12,924 bases of DNA from JACQAI01 sp035507915 (GCA_035507915.1 DATJNS010000301.1:1-12924), one strand, 5' to 3'; counted from the first letter of the stretch, positions 1 to 7,547 are shown. Made by a program: numbers and translations. Notes: generated from the sequence alone by a model not told the origin.

Positions 1-956
1 ACCGCGATGACGAGCATGACGACCGGCGCCGGAAACGAGAACAGCACCTGACCCAGATAGCCGAAGAGGTAGAACGTGACCGCGGTGACGCTGGCGGCCG
101 CGACCGTCATGACATCGGGCGGCCCGGCGGTCTCCTCGCGCAGATCGCCGAGCTCGTCGTGGCTGCCCGGCTGCAGCCGGCCCTCGCCGGTGAAGCGCGG
201 AAAGCGCTTGCCGACGAAATTGAGCGTGCCGGCATAGAGGATCGCGGTCAGGCTGCCGAGCATCACGGGCGGCAGCACCTGCGCGAAGATCTCGCCTTGC
301 GGATGGTTGAGGATCGTCGCGTAGCCGATCGACAGCGGAATCGCGCCCTCGCCGACGCCGCCGGCCATGATGGGCACCACGATGAAATAGAAGGTGTGAT
401 GCAGGCCCAGCCCGAGCAGGCCGCCCACGATGGTGCCGACCGCGGCCCCGACCAGCGAGCCCGCGCCGAGCGGCACGAAGATCTTGAGGAAGCCCTGGAT
501 CAGCACGTGGCGATCCATGCCCAGGATGCTGCCGACGATGATCGACGAGATGAAGAGATAGAGGAAGTTGGACTCCTTGGTGAACTGGGTCACCGAGGCG
601 AGCACCGACGCCGGCAGAAAGTGGTGGAACGCCAGGTACGACGGGATGAAGGTCGCGAAGATGGCCGCCGCGCCGATGTGGCGCAGCCCCGGCAGACGCT
701 TGCCGAGCTCGGCGCAGGTGAAGCCGCCCATCGACAGCAGCACCATCCCCATCAGGATGTCGGACGGCACCTTGCCGGCCAGCACGAAGCCGGTGATCAG
801 GGCGAGCAGCGCCAGATAGATCGGCAGCGGCACGATGCCGATCTTGAAGTCGACGATGCGCCACCAGCCATAGGGCCAGAACGCCGTCGGGCGCCCGGCC
901 GGGGCGCCGCTCGCGCCGGGGTCGACCTCCACCATGTCGCTTTGCGGCGCCGTCAC
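1..956 (-). CDS. 2-hydroxycarboxylate:Na+ symporter (CitS/MaeN-like), C-terminus cut by window edge
   Basis: Inner-membrane secondary transporter of the 2HCT family, which takes up citrate, malate or related hydroxycarboxylates with Na+ or H+. About 318 residues are visible; family members are about 430-450 aa, so the C-terminus lies beyond position 1. The protein reads WWRIVDFKIGIVPLPIYLALL near the N-terminus, then hydrophobic segments, FATFIPSYLAF, TKESNFLYLFISSIIVGSILGMDR, and the family signature GGVGEGAIPLS in the GGxG re-entrant loop that forms the substrate/ion site. The upstream in-frame stop is at 960-962. The GTG at 956 lies 3 nt after the lipoprotein stop and suits translational coupling; the ATG at 935 is an alternative. 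Neither has a clear Shine-Dalgarno. It is the last visible gene of the porin-lipoprotein-symporter unit. Family assignment is firm; the substrate (citrate, malate or other) is not determined. Confidence 0.9.
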   Translation of the reverse strand, partial: MTAPQSDMVEVDPGASGAPAGRPTAFWPYGWWRIVDFKIGIVPLPIYLALLALITGFVLAGKVPSDILMGMVLLSMGGFTCAELGKRLPGLRHIGAAAIFATFIPSYLAFHHFLPASVLASVTQFTKESNFLYLFISSIIVGSILGMDRHVLIQGFLKIFVPLGAGSLVGAAVGTIVGGLLGLGLHHTFYFIVVPIMAGGVGEGAIPLSIGYATILNHPQGEIFAQVLPPVMLGSLTAILYAGTLNFVGKRFPRFTGEGRLQPGSHDELGDLREETAGPPDVMTVAAASVTAVTFYLFGYLGQVLFSFPAPVVMLVIA

Positions 957-959
957 GGA

Positions 960-1157
960 CTACTGCGACGGCTTGGCCGGCGTGGCCGCCGGCACCGGGG
1001 CCGGGTCCGCGTGGCAGCAGAACGTGATCTCGCCGGTCTGGCCGCTCAACAATCCCGGCCGCGTGCCGAGCTCACCGGGCGACGGCGGGTACGGCATCGG
1101 CTGCATGCCGCAGCCTGCGAGCGCGAGCGCCGCGCCGAGCAGCGCGGCCGCGCGCAT
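960..1157 (-). CDS. small lipoprotein of unknown function
   Basis: A 65-aa predicted lipoprotein. The N-terminus MRAAALLGAALALAGC is a compact signal peptide with a clean LAGC lipobox, so Cys16 should be lipidated, leaving a mature chain of about 50 residues. The mature part is proline-rich at both ends (MQPMPYPPSPGEL, DPAPVPAATPAKP) with a central PGLLSGQTGEITFCCHADP containing a Cys-Cys-His triplet at residues 47-49. The PGLxSGxxGE pattern reminds me of other small alphaproteobacterial lipoproteins, from memory only. The start is chosen at the Met directly before the hydrophobic segment; a longer in-frame start at 1199 would overlap the porin end and bury the signal peptide. It begins 14 nt after the porin stop and ends 3 nt before the possible GTG of the symporter, so the three are probably co-transcribed. 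A role at the outer membrane beside the porin is inference. Confidence 0.75.
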   Translation of the reverse strand: MRAAALLGAALALAGCGMQPMPYPPSPGELGTRPGLLSGQTGEITFCCHADPAPVPAATPAKPSQ

Positions 1158-1171
1158 CGACCGTCGTGCGC

Positions 1172-2836
1172 TCAAAACCGCACCCGCGCGCCGCTCCACA
1201 ACGCGAACATCCCGTCATACTGGGCGAACGTCCGGCTCAGTGTCTCGTACTTTCCTTCCATGAACAGCTCGGTCGCCAGCGGGTCGAGATATTGCACGAC
1301 CCCGGTCCCGTAGGCGCGCGCCGTGTCGCCGGCGAACTGCACCTCGTCGTTCTCGGTATAATCGACGCTGACGGCGGTGTCGCCGTAGGGCAGCCACTTC
1401 CAACGATAGCCGAGCTTCGTATAGATCAGGATCGGCGAGATCTTCTTGCCGATCGGATCGACGTAGTTCACGTCGCGATAGCCGCCCGCCACGGTGAGGC
1501 TGAGACCGTTCTTCGCCAGGAACGAGGCCGAGCCGTCGACCTGCTTGCTGCCGTTGGCCGACACATCGCCGCTGTTCGGCGTCGCCGGCGTCCCGAGATC
1601 GGTGCTGCCGTTCGCGCCGGTCGGCACGCCGGCATAGCCGTAGAGATTGGTCGGCGCGCCGGGAAAGCCGGAGATCGGCGCGAAGGCGATGTGCTTGCGC
1701 GCGTCGGCATCGGCGAAGCCGATCGCCGCCACGAATTGGTTCTTGTCGAACTCGCCGGCATAGCGCACCGCGACGTCGGCCGCGCCGCCGTCGATCAGCG
1801 AGGTCGCGAACTGGAAACCGTCGAACGCCGGCGTGTCGTAACGGATGCGGTCGTCGCGCCCCAAGCCGCCGAAGAAATTGTACACCGCGCCGACCGCGGG
1901 CCCGTAGGCGCCCGCCGGCGAGCTCACGAACGCCGTGCTCGAGGACGGCACCAGCGCCGTGTGGCGCTGCCGGAACGCGAAGCCGCCGTCCATGTCGGAC
2001 ACGTTCGGGTAGGCCGCCGTGAACGTGCCGGACAGGTCGTTCTCGACGGTCTGATAGGTCGCGGTGCTGCCGAAGCCCAGCCGTACGCCGCCCCAGGCCG
2101 GGTTCTGGAAATAGGCCTCGGCCTGGCGCACCGTGAAGCTCGCCGTCGAGGCCGGCTGCGGCAGGTTCTGCGTCAAGGTCGTGGTCGCCGACGAGTTCGG
2201 CCGGATTTCGGCTTCGAGATTGGTGCCGCCCGTGGTGGTGTCGGTCAGCAGGCCCTCGCCGACGAAACGCAGGCGGGTCGACGAGATCTCGTTGTCGACA
2301 TTGCGCACGTTGGACGCCTTGCCGTCATTGCCGTAGATCACCGCCCGATCGATCTGGCCCGAGACCGACAGCTTGACCCGATCGCCGCCCGACGACACCG
2401 GCGCGGCCGCCACCGGCGGTACGCTGCCCGGCGTCGCCGCGGTCGGCAGCGTGTAAGGTGCCACCGCCGAGCGGCCCGGCAGATTGCCGGGTTGCTGGGT
2501 GACCACGACGTTGCGCGCGTCGGCCGGCGGCACCGTGCCGGGCGGCGTATCCGTCGTCGCCTGCTGCTTGAGCTGCTGCTGCAGGCTCTGGAGCTGTTGA
2601 TTGAGCACGTCGACCTGCTGCTGATTGTGCTGCTGCGTGTCCTGCAGCTGGTGCGTCAGCGCATCGATCTGCTGCTGGTTCTGCTGCGACAGCGCCTGCA
2701 TCTGCGCGAGCGCCCGCTTGAGCTGCTGCTGCAGGCTCGCGGGGTCGTCGGCCGCGTGCGCCGCCGCGGTTGCGAGCATGGTGCCGATCAGGGACGCCGC
2801 GATGCCCAGGCGTCGTTGCGTCGGATTTGCGATCAC
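1172..2836 (-). CDS. outer-membrane porin with N-terminal Gln-rich coiled coil
   Basis: A 554-aa Gram-negative porin, probably a trimeric beta-barrel admitting small (here perhaps anionic) solutes. Residues 1-28 are a signal peptide (RRLGIAASLIGTMLATAAAHA, cleaved after AHA). Residues 34-93 form a Gln-rich heptad region (SLQQQLKRALAQMQ, QQNQQQIDALTHQLQ, QQQVDVLNQQLQSLQQQ) predicted to be a coiled coil. A Pro/Thr/Ala linker follows to about 150. The barrel begins near KLSVSGQIDRAVIYGN, has the porin-type NEISSTRLRFVGEG strand, and ends in GARVRF with the terminal Phe needed for Bam-dependent assembly. The start is the GTG at 2836, preceded by GAGGGGGAGGGG; the upstream ATG at 2950 adds 38 residues with no signal character. 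It is first in the leftward unit, with the lipoprotein and 2HCT symporter behind it. The extended coiled coil makes it longer than classical porins (about 350-450 aa). Porin class is secure, ligand unknown. Confidence 0.88.
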   Translation of the reverse strand: MIANPTQRRLGIAASLIGTMLATAAAHAADDPASLQQQLKRALAQMQALSQQNQQQIDALTHQLQDTQQHNQQQVDVLNQQLQSLQQQLKQQATTDTPPGTVPPADARNVVVTQQPGNLPGRSAVAPYTLPTAATPGSVPPVAAAPVSSGGDRVKLSVSGQIDRAVIYGNDGKASNVRNVDNEISSTRLRFVGEGLLTDTTTGGTNLEAEIRPNSSATTTLTQNLPQPASTASFTVRQAEAYFQNPAWGGVRLGFGSTATYQTVENDLSGTFTAAYPNVSDMDGGFAFRQRHTALVPSSSTAFVSSPAGAYGPAVGAVYNFFGGLGRDDRIRYDTPAFDGFQFATSLIDGGAADVAVRYAGEFDKNQFVAAIGFADADARKHIAFAPISGFPGAPTNLYGYAGVPTGANGSTDLGTPATPNSGDVSANGSKQVDGSASFLAKNGLSLTVAGGYRDVNYVDPIGKKISPILIYTKLGYRWKWLPYGDTAVSVDYTENDEVQFAGDTARAYGTGVVQYLDPLATELFMEGKYETLSRTFAQYDGMFALWSGARVRF

Positions 2837-3174
2837 GGGCCCCTCCCCCTCGAGATCGTCGAACCCGCCGCAGACATCGGCCTTCGCGCCGTGCCAGCCA
2901 GGCCGCAGCAAATCCGGCTGGTCTCCGCTCGTCGCGGGACCAGCGTTCAATAGGTAGTCATGTGCCGGTTGCGCGGCTTGGACGGTTGCGCGCCGATTTG
3001 TCTGTTTCGCCGCTAACCCTGACGCCGGGCCCGGCGGTCAGCGCCGCGCCGGGAGTGGGAAACGCCAATCGACCGCGTATTCGTTCAAGCCGTCGCGCGC
3101 GCCGCGCCATACCTGTGACGTCGCGCCCGGCCGTCGGTCTCGACCGCCTGCCAGCTTTGGGGAGACGGCATGTC
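2837..3174. promoter_or_regulatory. divergent intergenic region between porin unit and MFS unit
   Basis: This 338-nt stretch separates two divergently transcribed units and must hold both promoters. I see no convincing -35/-10 pair, sigma-54 box or EcfG box. The leftward side ends in a purine-rich ribosome-binding site (GAGGGGGAGGGG) just before the porin GTG, and the rightward side ends in GGGGAGAC about 9 nt before the MFS ATG. The only notable structure is a GC-rich dyad at 3019-3041, listed separately. Short reading frames crossing it lack start signals and look like GC artefacts. Confidence 0.5.
3019..3041. promoter_or_regulatory. GC-rich dyad in the divergent promoter region
   Basis: Bases 3023-3036 form a 14-bp perfect palindrome (CGCCGGGCCCGGCG), and the outer CTGAC at 3019-3023 is matched by GTCAG at 3037-3041 once a 1-nt offset is allowed. 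It lies roughly midway between the two divergent genes. It could be an operator for a dimeric regulator of both units or a structured leader; it could also be chance in such GC-rich DNA. No regulator gene for this locus is visible in the window. Confidence 0.3.
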
Positions 3175-4404
3175 ATGTCGACGGTGATGGATACGTTGCG
3201 CGGCCTCACCACCGCCCAGCGCAATACCTTCGTGGCGAGCTTCCTGGCCTGGACGTTCGACGCCTTCGATTTCTTCGTGCTGGTCTTCATCCTGCGCCCG
3301 CTCGCCCAGGACTTCGGCAGCAGCGTCAAGGATCTGACCTTCGCCATCGTCCTGACCCTGGCGGCGCGGCCGGTCGGCGCCCTGATCTTCGGACGGCTGG
3401 CCGACCGCTACGGTCGGCGGCCGGTGCTGATGATCAACATCCTGTGCTATTCGGTGATCGAGCTGGCCTCGGCCTTCGCGCCGTCGCTGCCCGTCATGCT
3501 CGCGCTGCGGACGCTCTACGGCGTGGCGATGGGCGGCATGTGGGGCGTCGCCGCCTCGCTGACCTTCGAGGTCATCCCGCTGCAGGCGCGCGGCCTCGTC
3601 TCCGGCATCCTGCAGCAGGGCTACGCGGTCGGATACCTGATCGCCGCCGCCATCTTCGCGCTGCTGTTCCCGAGCATCGGCTGGCGCGGCATGTTCGTCG
3701 TCGGCACGATTCCGGTGCTCCTGATTCCGTTCATCTGGCTCTGCGTGCCGGAATCGCCGATCTGGCGGGAGACCGCCAAACAGAAGCACGACCTGCTCGG
3801 CGCGATCACGGCCAACTGGCGCACCGTGATCTTCATGATCGTGCTGATGACCGCGTTCAACTTCCTCAGCCACGGCACGCAGGACCTCTACCCGACCTTC
3901 CTGGAGGCGCAGCGCCACCTGCCGACCGAGACCGTCGGCGTCATCGCCATCATCTACAACATCGGCGCCATCATCGGCGGCACGACGTTCGGCGCGCTGT
4001 CCCAGCGGATCGGGCGGCGGCGCACCATCGTGCTGGCCGCCCTGCTCGTGCTGCCGATCATCCCGGTCTGGGCGTTCTCGAGCAGCGTGCTGTGGCTCAC
4101 CGTCGGCGCATTCCTGCTCCAGATCATGGTGCAGGGCGCCTGGGGCGTCGTGCCGGTGCACCTGAACGAGCTGTCGCCCGAAGGCGTGCGCGGCACGCTG
4201 CCGGGTTTCGTCTATCAGCTCGGCAACCTGTTCGCCGCGGTCAACGCGACGCTCCAGGCGACCATCGCCGAGAGCCATGGCGGCGACTACGCGATCGGGC
4301 TTGCGCTGGTGGCCGGCGTGACCGCGGTCGTCGTCGCCGTGATCGCCGGCAGCGGCAAGGAGGCCAAGGACGTCAGATTCGGCGTGGCGCGCGCGGTCGC
4401 GTGA
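3175..4404 (+). CDS. MFS organic-acid permease (SHS / NanT-JEN1-like)
   Basis: A 409-aa major facilitator with about 12 membrane segments, probably a proton symporter for a carboxylate. Near the N-terminus, WTFDAFDFFVLVFIL matches the acid-residue TM1 of the sialate:H+ symporter family and its JEN1-type monocarboxylate relatives. The MFS loop 2-3 signature is GRLADRYGRRPV (residues 73-84), with a second half-copy GALSQRIGRRRT after TM8. The segment RGLVSGILQQGYAVGYLIAAAIFALLF is TM5-like, and PESPIWRE opens the central loop. The start ATG at 3175 has GGGGAGAC upstream; the frame stays open leftward past 2837, but that part has no protein character. It heads the rightward unit, 40 nt before the ThDP enzyme, which suggests it imports that enzyme's substrate or a precursor. 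Subfamily is from remembered resemblance; substrate unknown. Confidence 0.87.
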   Translation: MSTVMDTLRGLTTAQRNTFVASFLAWTFDAFDFFVLVFILRPLAQDFGSSVKDLTFAIVLTLAARPVGALIFGRLADRYGRRPVLMINILCYSVIELASAFAPSLPVMLALRTLYGVAMGGMWGVAASLTFEVIPLQARGLVSGILQQGYAVGYLIAAAIFALLFPSIGWRGMFVVGTIPVLLIPFIWLCVPESPIWRETAKQKHDLLGAITANWRTVIFMIVLMTAFNFLSHGTQDLYPTFLEAQRHLPTETVGVIAIIYNIGAIIGGTTFGALSQRIGRRRTIVLAALLVLPIIPVWAFSSSVLWLTVGAFLLQIMVQGAWGVVPVHLNELSPEGVRGTLPGFVYQLGNLFAAVNATLQATIAESHGGDYAIGLALVAGVTAVVVAVIAGSGKEAKDVRFGVARAVA

Positions 4405-4430
4405 TGGCCTCGCCACCGACGATCTTCCAC

Positions 4431-4437
4431 AGGAGGA
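4431..4437 (+). promoter_or_regulatory. strong ribosome-binding site fixing a GTG start
   Basis: AGGAGGA lies 7 nt before the GTG at 4445. It is close to the ideal anti-16S match and supports initiation at this non-ATG codon rather than at the internal ATG at 4457. Confidence 0.7.
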
Positions 4438-4444
4438 GCCCGCC

Positions 4445-6106
4445 GTGCCGCGATCGATGGTGAAGGGCGCCGACCTGATGGTGCGCGCGCTCGAGAACGA
4501 GGGCGTCGAGGTCATCTTCGGGGTGCCGGGCGAAGAGAACCTGGACTTCCTCGAGGCGCTGCGCACCTCGCGCATCAAGCTGGTCGTGACCCGGCACGAG
4601 CAGGTCGCCGCGTTCATGGCCGCCACCTACGGGCGGCTGACCGGCCGGCCCGGCGTCTGCTTCAGCACGCTAGGCCCCGGCGCCACCAACCTGGTCACGG
4701 CGGTCGCCTTCGCCCTCCTGGGCGGCATGCCGATGGTGGTCGTCACCGGACAGAAGCCGATCCTGCACAGCCGGCAGGCGCGCTTCCAGATCATCGATAC
4801 GGTGGCGCTGATGCGCCCGCTCACCAAGGCGGCGAAACAGGTGCTCGACGCGCGCAACATCCCGACCCTGGTGCGCGACGCGTTTCGCACCGCGCTGGCC
4901 GAACGTCCGGGTCCGGTGCATCTGGAGTTGCCCGAGGACATCGCCGCCCAGACGACCGAGCATGTCGCGGTCGTGCCGGTGACGCCGGCGCATCGTCCGG
5001 TCGCGCCCGATGCGGCGATCGCGGCCGCCGCCGCGCTGATCGCCGCGGCGCGCCATCCGCTGGTGATGATCGGCGGCGGCGCCAACCGTCCGGGCCTGGC
5101 GCCGCAGCTCTCCGCGGCGGTGCGCCGGCTCGGCATCCCGTTCTTCAACACCCAGATGGGCAAGGGCGCGGTCGACGGCAATTCCGCGCTCTATGTCGGC
5201 ACCGCCGCGCTATCCGAGAACGACTACGTCCACGCGGCGATCGGCCGGGCCGACCTCATCCTCGCGATCGGCCACGACACCGTCGAGAAGCCGCCCTTCA
5301 TCATGCGCGACGGCGGCCCGCAGGTCGTCCATCTCGACTTCAACGGCGCGGACATCGACCAGATCTACTTCCCGCAGGTCGAGATCGTCGGCGACATCGC
5401 CGACGGCGTCGCGCGCCTCGCCGCGCTGCTGGACGGCAAGCTGTCGCACGATGCCGGCGCTTTCCTGAAGATCCGCGAGCACGTGCTCGCCCATACCGGC
5501 GAGGGCGCCGACGATCCGCGCTTTCCCTTGGCGCCGCAGCGGATCGTCGCCGACGTCAGGCGCGTGATGCCGGACGACGGCATCATCTGTCTCGACAACG
5601 GCATGTACAAGATCTGGTTCGCGCGCAACTACCGCACCCACGTCGCGAACACCATCCTGCTCGACAATGCGCTGGCCACGATGGGGGCCGGGCTCGCCTC
5701 GGCGATGATGGCCGCCATGCTGTACCCCGCGCGCCGCGTCATGGCGATCTGCGGCGACGGCGGCTTCATGATGAATTCCCAGGATCTCGAGACCGCGATC
5801 CGGCTCGGCCTCAACCTGGTCGTGCTGATCATCGAGGATCACGGCTACGGCATGATCCGCTGGAAGCAGGCGGCGATGGGCTTCGAGGATTTCGGCCTGT
5901 CCTTCGCCAACCCCGATTTCGTCCGGTACGCCGCGGCGTACGGCGCCACGGGCGTGCGCGTCGGCGCCGCCGATCGGCTCGTCGGCACCCTCGAGGCGGC
6001 GTTCGCCGCCGGCGGCGTGCACCTCGTCATCGTACCGGTCGATTACTCCGAGAATAAGCGCGTGCTGATCGACGAGCTCGCCCGGAAGCTCGCCGATATC
6101 CAGTAG
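4445..6106 (+). CDS. ThDP-dependent acetolactate-synthase-like enzyme (large-subunit family)
   Basis: A 553-aa cytosolic enzyme of the thiamine-diphosphate decarboxylase/synthase fold, closest in pattern to catabolic acetolactate synthase (AlsS/IlvB-like). The Pyr domain holds FGVPGEENLDFLEAL and the catalytic Glu52 in TRHEQVAAFMA; a Gln at residue 115 (FQIIDTVALMRPLTK) matches the active-site Gln region of AlsS. The central domain spans roughly 190-340. The PP domain has the cofactor motif starting at Gly437 (GDGGFMMNSQDLETAI), with Asp438 and Asp465 as Mg2+ ligands at the same 27-residue spacing as in AlsS. The position before Asp465 is Glu464, where Asn is usual. No regulatory small subunit is nearby, unlike biosynthetic IlvBN. 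An aldehyde dehydrogenase follows after 33 nt. Pseudomonas genomes have a similar pair, as I recall. Acetolactate formation is one option; decarboxylation of another 2-oxo acid to an aldehyde fits the downstream gene as well or better. Confidence 0.88.
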   Translation: MPRSMVKGADLMVRALENEGVEVIFGVPGEENLDFLEALRTSRIKLVVTRHEQVAAFMAATYGRLTGRPGVCFSTLGPGATNLVTAVAFALLGGMPMVVVTGQKPILHSRQARFQIIDTVALMRPLTKAAKQVLDARNIPTLVRDAFRTALAERPGPVHLELPEDIAAQTTEHVAVVPVTPAHRPVAPDAAIAAAAALIAAARHPLVMIGGGANRPGLAPQLSAAVRRLGIPFFNTQMGKGAVDGNSALYVGTAALSENDYVHAAIGRADLILAIGHDTVEKPPFIMRDGGPQVVHLDFNGADIDQIYFPQVEIVGDIADGVARLAALLDGKLSHDAGAFLKIREHVLAHTGEGADDPRFPLAPQRIVADVRRVMPDDGIICLDNGMYKIWFARNYRTHVANTILLDNALATMGAGLASAMMAAMLYPARRVMAICGDGGFMMNSQDLETAIRLGLNLVVLIIEDHGYGMIRWKQAAMGFEDFGLSFANPDFVRYAAAYGATGVRVGAADRLVGTLEAAFAAGGVHLVIVPVDYSENKRVLIDELARKLADIQ

Positions 6107-6126
6107 CCCCGGCAGCCGACTTCCAT

Positions 6127-6133
6127 GGGAGAG
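6127..6133 (+). promoter_or_regulatory. ribosome-binding site deciding the dehydrogenase start
   Basis: GGGAGAG sits 6 nt before the ATG at 6140, whereas the in-frame ATG at 6125 has no purine-rich stretch upstream and overlaps this site. This favours 6140. Confidence 0.55.
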
Positions 6134-6139
6134 CCCCGC

Positions 6140-7516
6140 ATGCTGGTCAGACAGCCCTTCGACGGCGCGCCGATCGCCGAGATCCCGCTCGACGACGCGA
6201 ACAGCCTGAGCCAGAAGCTCGATCGGGCGATCCGCTGCTTCGCCGATCGCGCCGGCTGGCTGCCGGCCCATCGGCGCATCGAGATCCTCCGGCGCCTGGC
6301 CCGCCTGATGCAGCACGAGTTCGACGCGCTGGCGATGACGATCGCGCGCGAAGGCGGCAAGCCGCTGATCGATGCGCGGATCGAGACGACGCGGGCGATC
6401 AACGGGGTCGACGGCGCCGCCGGCGAGCTCGAGCATCTCGCCGGGCGCGAGATCCCCATGGGCCTGACGCCGGCGAGCCAGGACCGCTGGGCCTTCACCA
6501 CCAAGGAGCCGATCGGCGTGGTGGCGGCGATCTCCGCCTTCAACCATCCGCTCAACCTGATCGTCCACCAGGTCGCGCCGGCGATCGCCACCGGCTGCCC
6601 GGTCATCATCAAGCCGGCCAACACGACCCCGCTGTCCTGTCGGCGGTTCGTCGAGCTCGTCCACGAGGCCGGGCTGCCGCCCGAGTGGTGTCAGCTGCTG
6701 GTCGTCGAGGACAACGCCCTGGCGGAAAGCCTCGTGACCCATCCGAGCGTCGCGTTCCTGAGCTTCATCGGCTCGGCGAAGGTCGGTTGGTACCTGCGCT
6801 CGAAGCTGGCGCCGGGCGCCCGCTGCGCGCTCGAGCACGGCGGCGCGGCGCCCGTCATCGTCGACCGCTCGGTCGACGTCGACGCGGTCATCGAGCCCCT
6901 GGTGAAGGGCGGCTACTACCATGCCGGCCAGGTCTGCGTGTCGGTGCAGCGGATCTTCGCCCACGCCGACGTCATGCCGCGGCTGGTCGATCGGCTGACC
7001 AAGCGGGTGCGCACGCTGCGCGTCGGCGACCCGACATTGCCGGACACCGAGATGGGGCCCCTGATCCTTCCCAAGGAGGTCGACCGCGTGGCCGCCTGGG
7101 TCGCCGAGGCGCGCGACACCGGCGGTACCCTGGCGACCGGCGGCGAGAAAATCTCCGACCGGGTCTACGCGCCGACCGTGATCGTCGAGCCGCCCGCCGC
7201 GGCGCGCGTGTCGCAGGAGGAAGTCTTCGGGCCGGTCACCTGCGTCTACGCCTACACCGACCTCGACGAGGCGATCGGGCGGGCGAACCGTCTGCCGTTC
7301 GCGTTCCAGTCCTCGGTGTTCGCCCGCGACATCGACGTCGCCTTGAAGGCCGCGCGCGCGCTCGACGCGTCGACCGTGCTGGTCAACGACCACACGGCGT
7401 TCCGGGTCGACTGGATGCCGTTCGCCGGCCGTCACCGGTCAGGCTACGGCGTCGGCGGCATCCCCTACACCATGCACGACATGACCCAGGACAAGATGAT
7501 CGTCCTGCGATGGTGA
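6140..7516 (+). CDS. NAD(P)-dependent aldehyde dehydrogenase
   Basis: A 458-aa member of the aldehyde dehydrogenase superfamily, oxidising an aldehyde to its acid or, in some clades, to an acyl-CoA. Cofactor-binding segments are AISAFNHPLNLIVHQVAPA and VIIKPANTTPLS (Lys158), then FIGSAKVGWYLR. The catalytic Cys266 is in GQVCVSVQRIF and the general base Glu232 in LEHGGAAP; EEVFGPVTCVY is near the C-terminus. The GQVCVSVQR and QRIFAHADV patterns recall the lactaldehyde/glyceraldehyde-3-phosphate (non-phosphorylating) side of the superfamily more than betaine aldehyde dehydrogenases. The LEHGGAAP motif departs from the usual ELGGK/N-x-P, but Glu, both Gly and Pro remain. It is last in the MFS-ThDP enzyme-dehydrogenase unit, so its substrate is probably the aldehyde made by the preceding enzyme. 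An alternative start at 6125 would add five residues. Confidence 0.9.
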   Translation: MLVRQPFDGAPIAEIPLDDANSLSQKLDRAIRCFADRAGWLPAHRRIEILRRLARLMQHEFDALAMTIAREGGKPLIDARIETTRAINGVDGAAGELEHLAGREIPMGLTPASQDRWAFTTKEPIGVVAAISAFNHPLNLIVHQVAPAIATGCPVIIKPANTTPLSCRRFVELVHEAGLPPEWCQLLVVEDNALAESLVTHPSVAFLSFIGSAKVGWYLRSKLAPGARCALEHGGAAPVIVDRSVDVDAVIEPLVKGGYYHAGQVCVSVQRIFAHADVMPRLVDRLTKRVRTLRVGDPTLPDTEMGPLILPKEVDRVAAWVAEARDTGGTLATGGEKISDRVYAPTVIVEPPAAARVSQEEVFGPVTCVYAYTDLDEAIGRANRLPFAFQSSVFARDIDVALKAARALDASTVLVNDHTAFRVDWMPFAGRHRSGYGVGGIPYTMHDMTQDKMIVLRW

Positions 7517-7523
7517 CGGGGCC

Positions 7524-7547
7524 ATCCGGGAGACGGCGCTCCCGGAT
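7524..7547. terminator. bidirectional hairpin between convergent genes
   Basis: ATCCGGGAG and CTCCCGGAT form a perfect 9-bp stem around a 6-nt loop (ACGGCG). It starts 8 nt after the dehydrogenase stop and lies 24 nt beyond the stop of the oppositely oriented PRC-barrel gene. The T-tract is poor on both strands (TGCTCT on the plus strand), so efficiency is uncertain, but the position between convergent stops is typical. Confidence 0.6.

Noticed and set aside
2860..2915. Possible sigma-54 site (TGGCAC) upstream of the porin on the minus strand
   Set aside because: The -12 TTGC element is missing at the required spacing.
1166..2953. A 595-codon plus-strand frame opposite the porin
   Set aside because: It is Arg-rich, with no signal or domain; the porin on the other strand has a signal peptide, barrel and terminal Phe.
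3085..4626. A 513-codon minus-strand frame opposite the MFS gene
   Set aside because: It is a charged low-complexity translation mirroring the codon bias of the permease, with no start signal.
5210..7435. A 741-codon open frame on the minus strand
   Set aside because: It is antisense to the ThDP enzyme and the aldehyde dehydrogenase, both with clear catalytic motifs. Its own translation has no recognisable domain.
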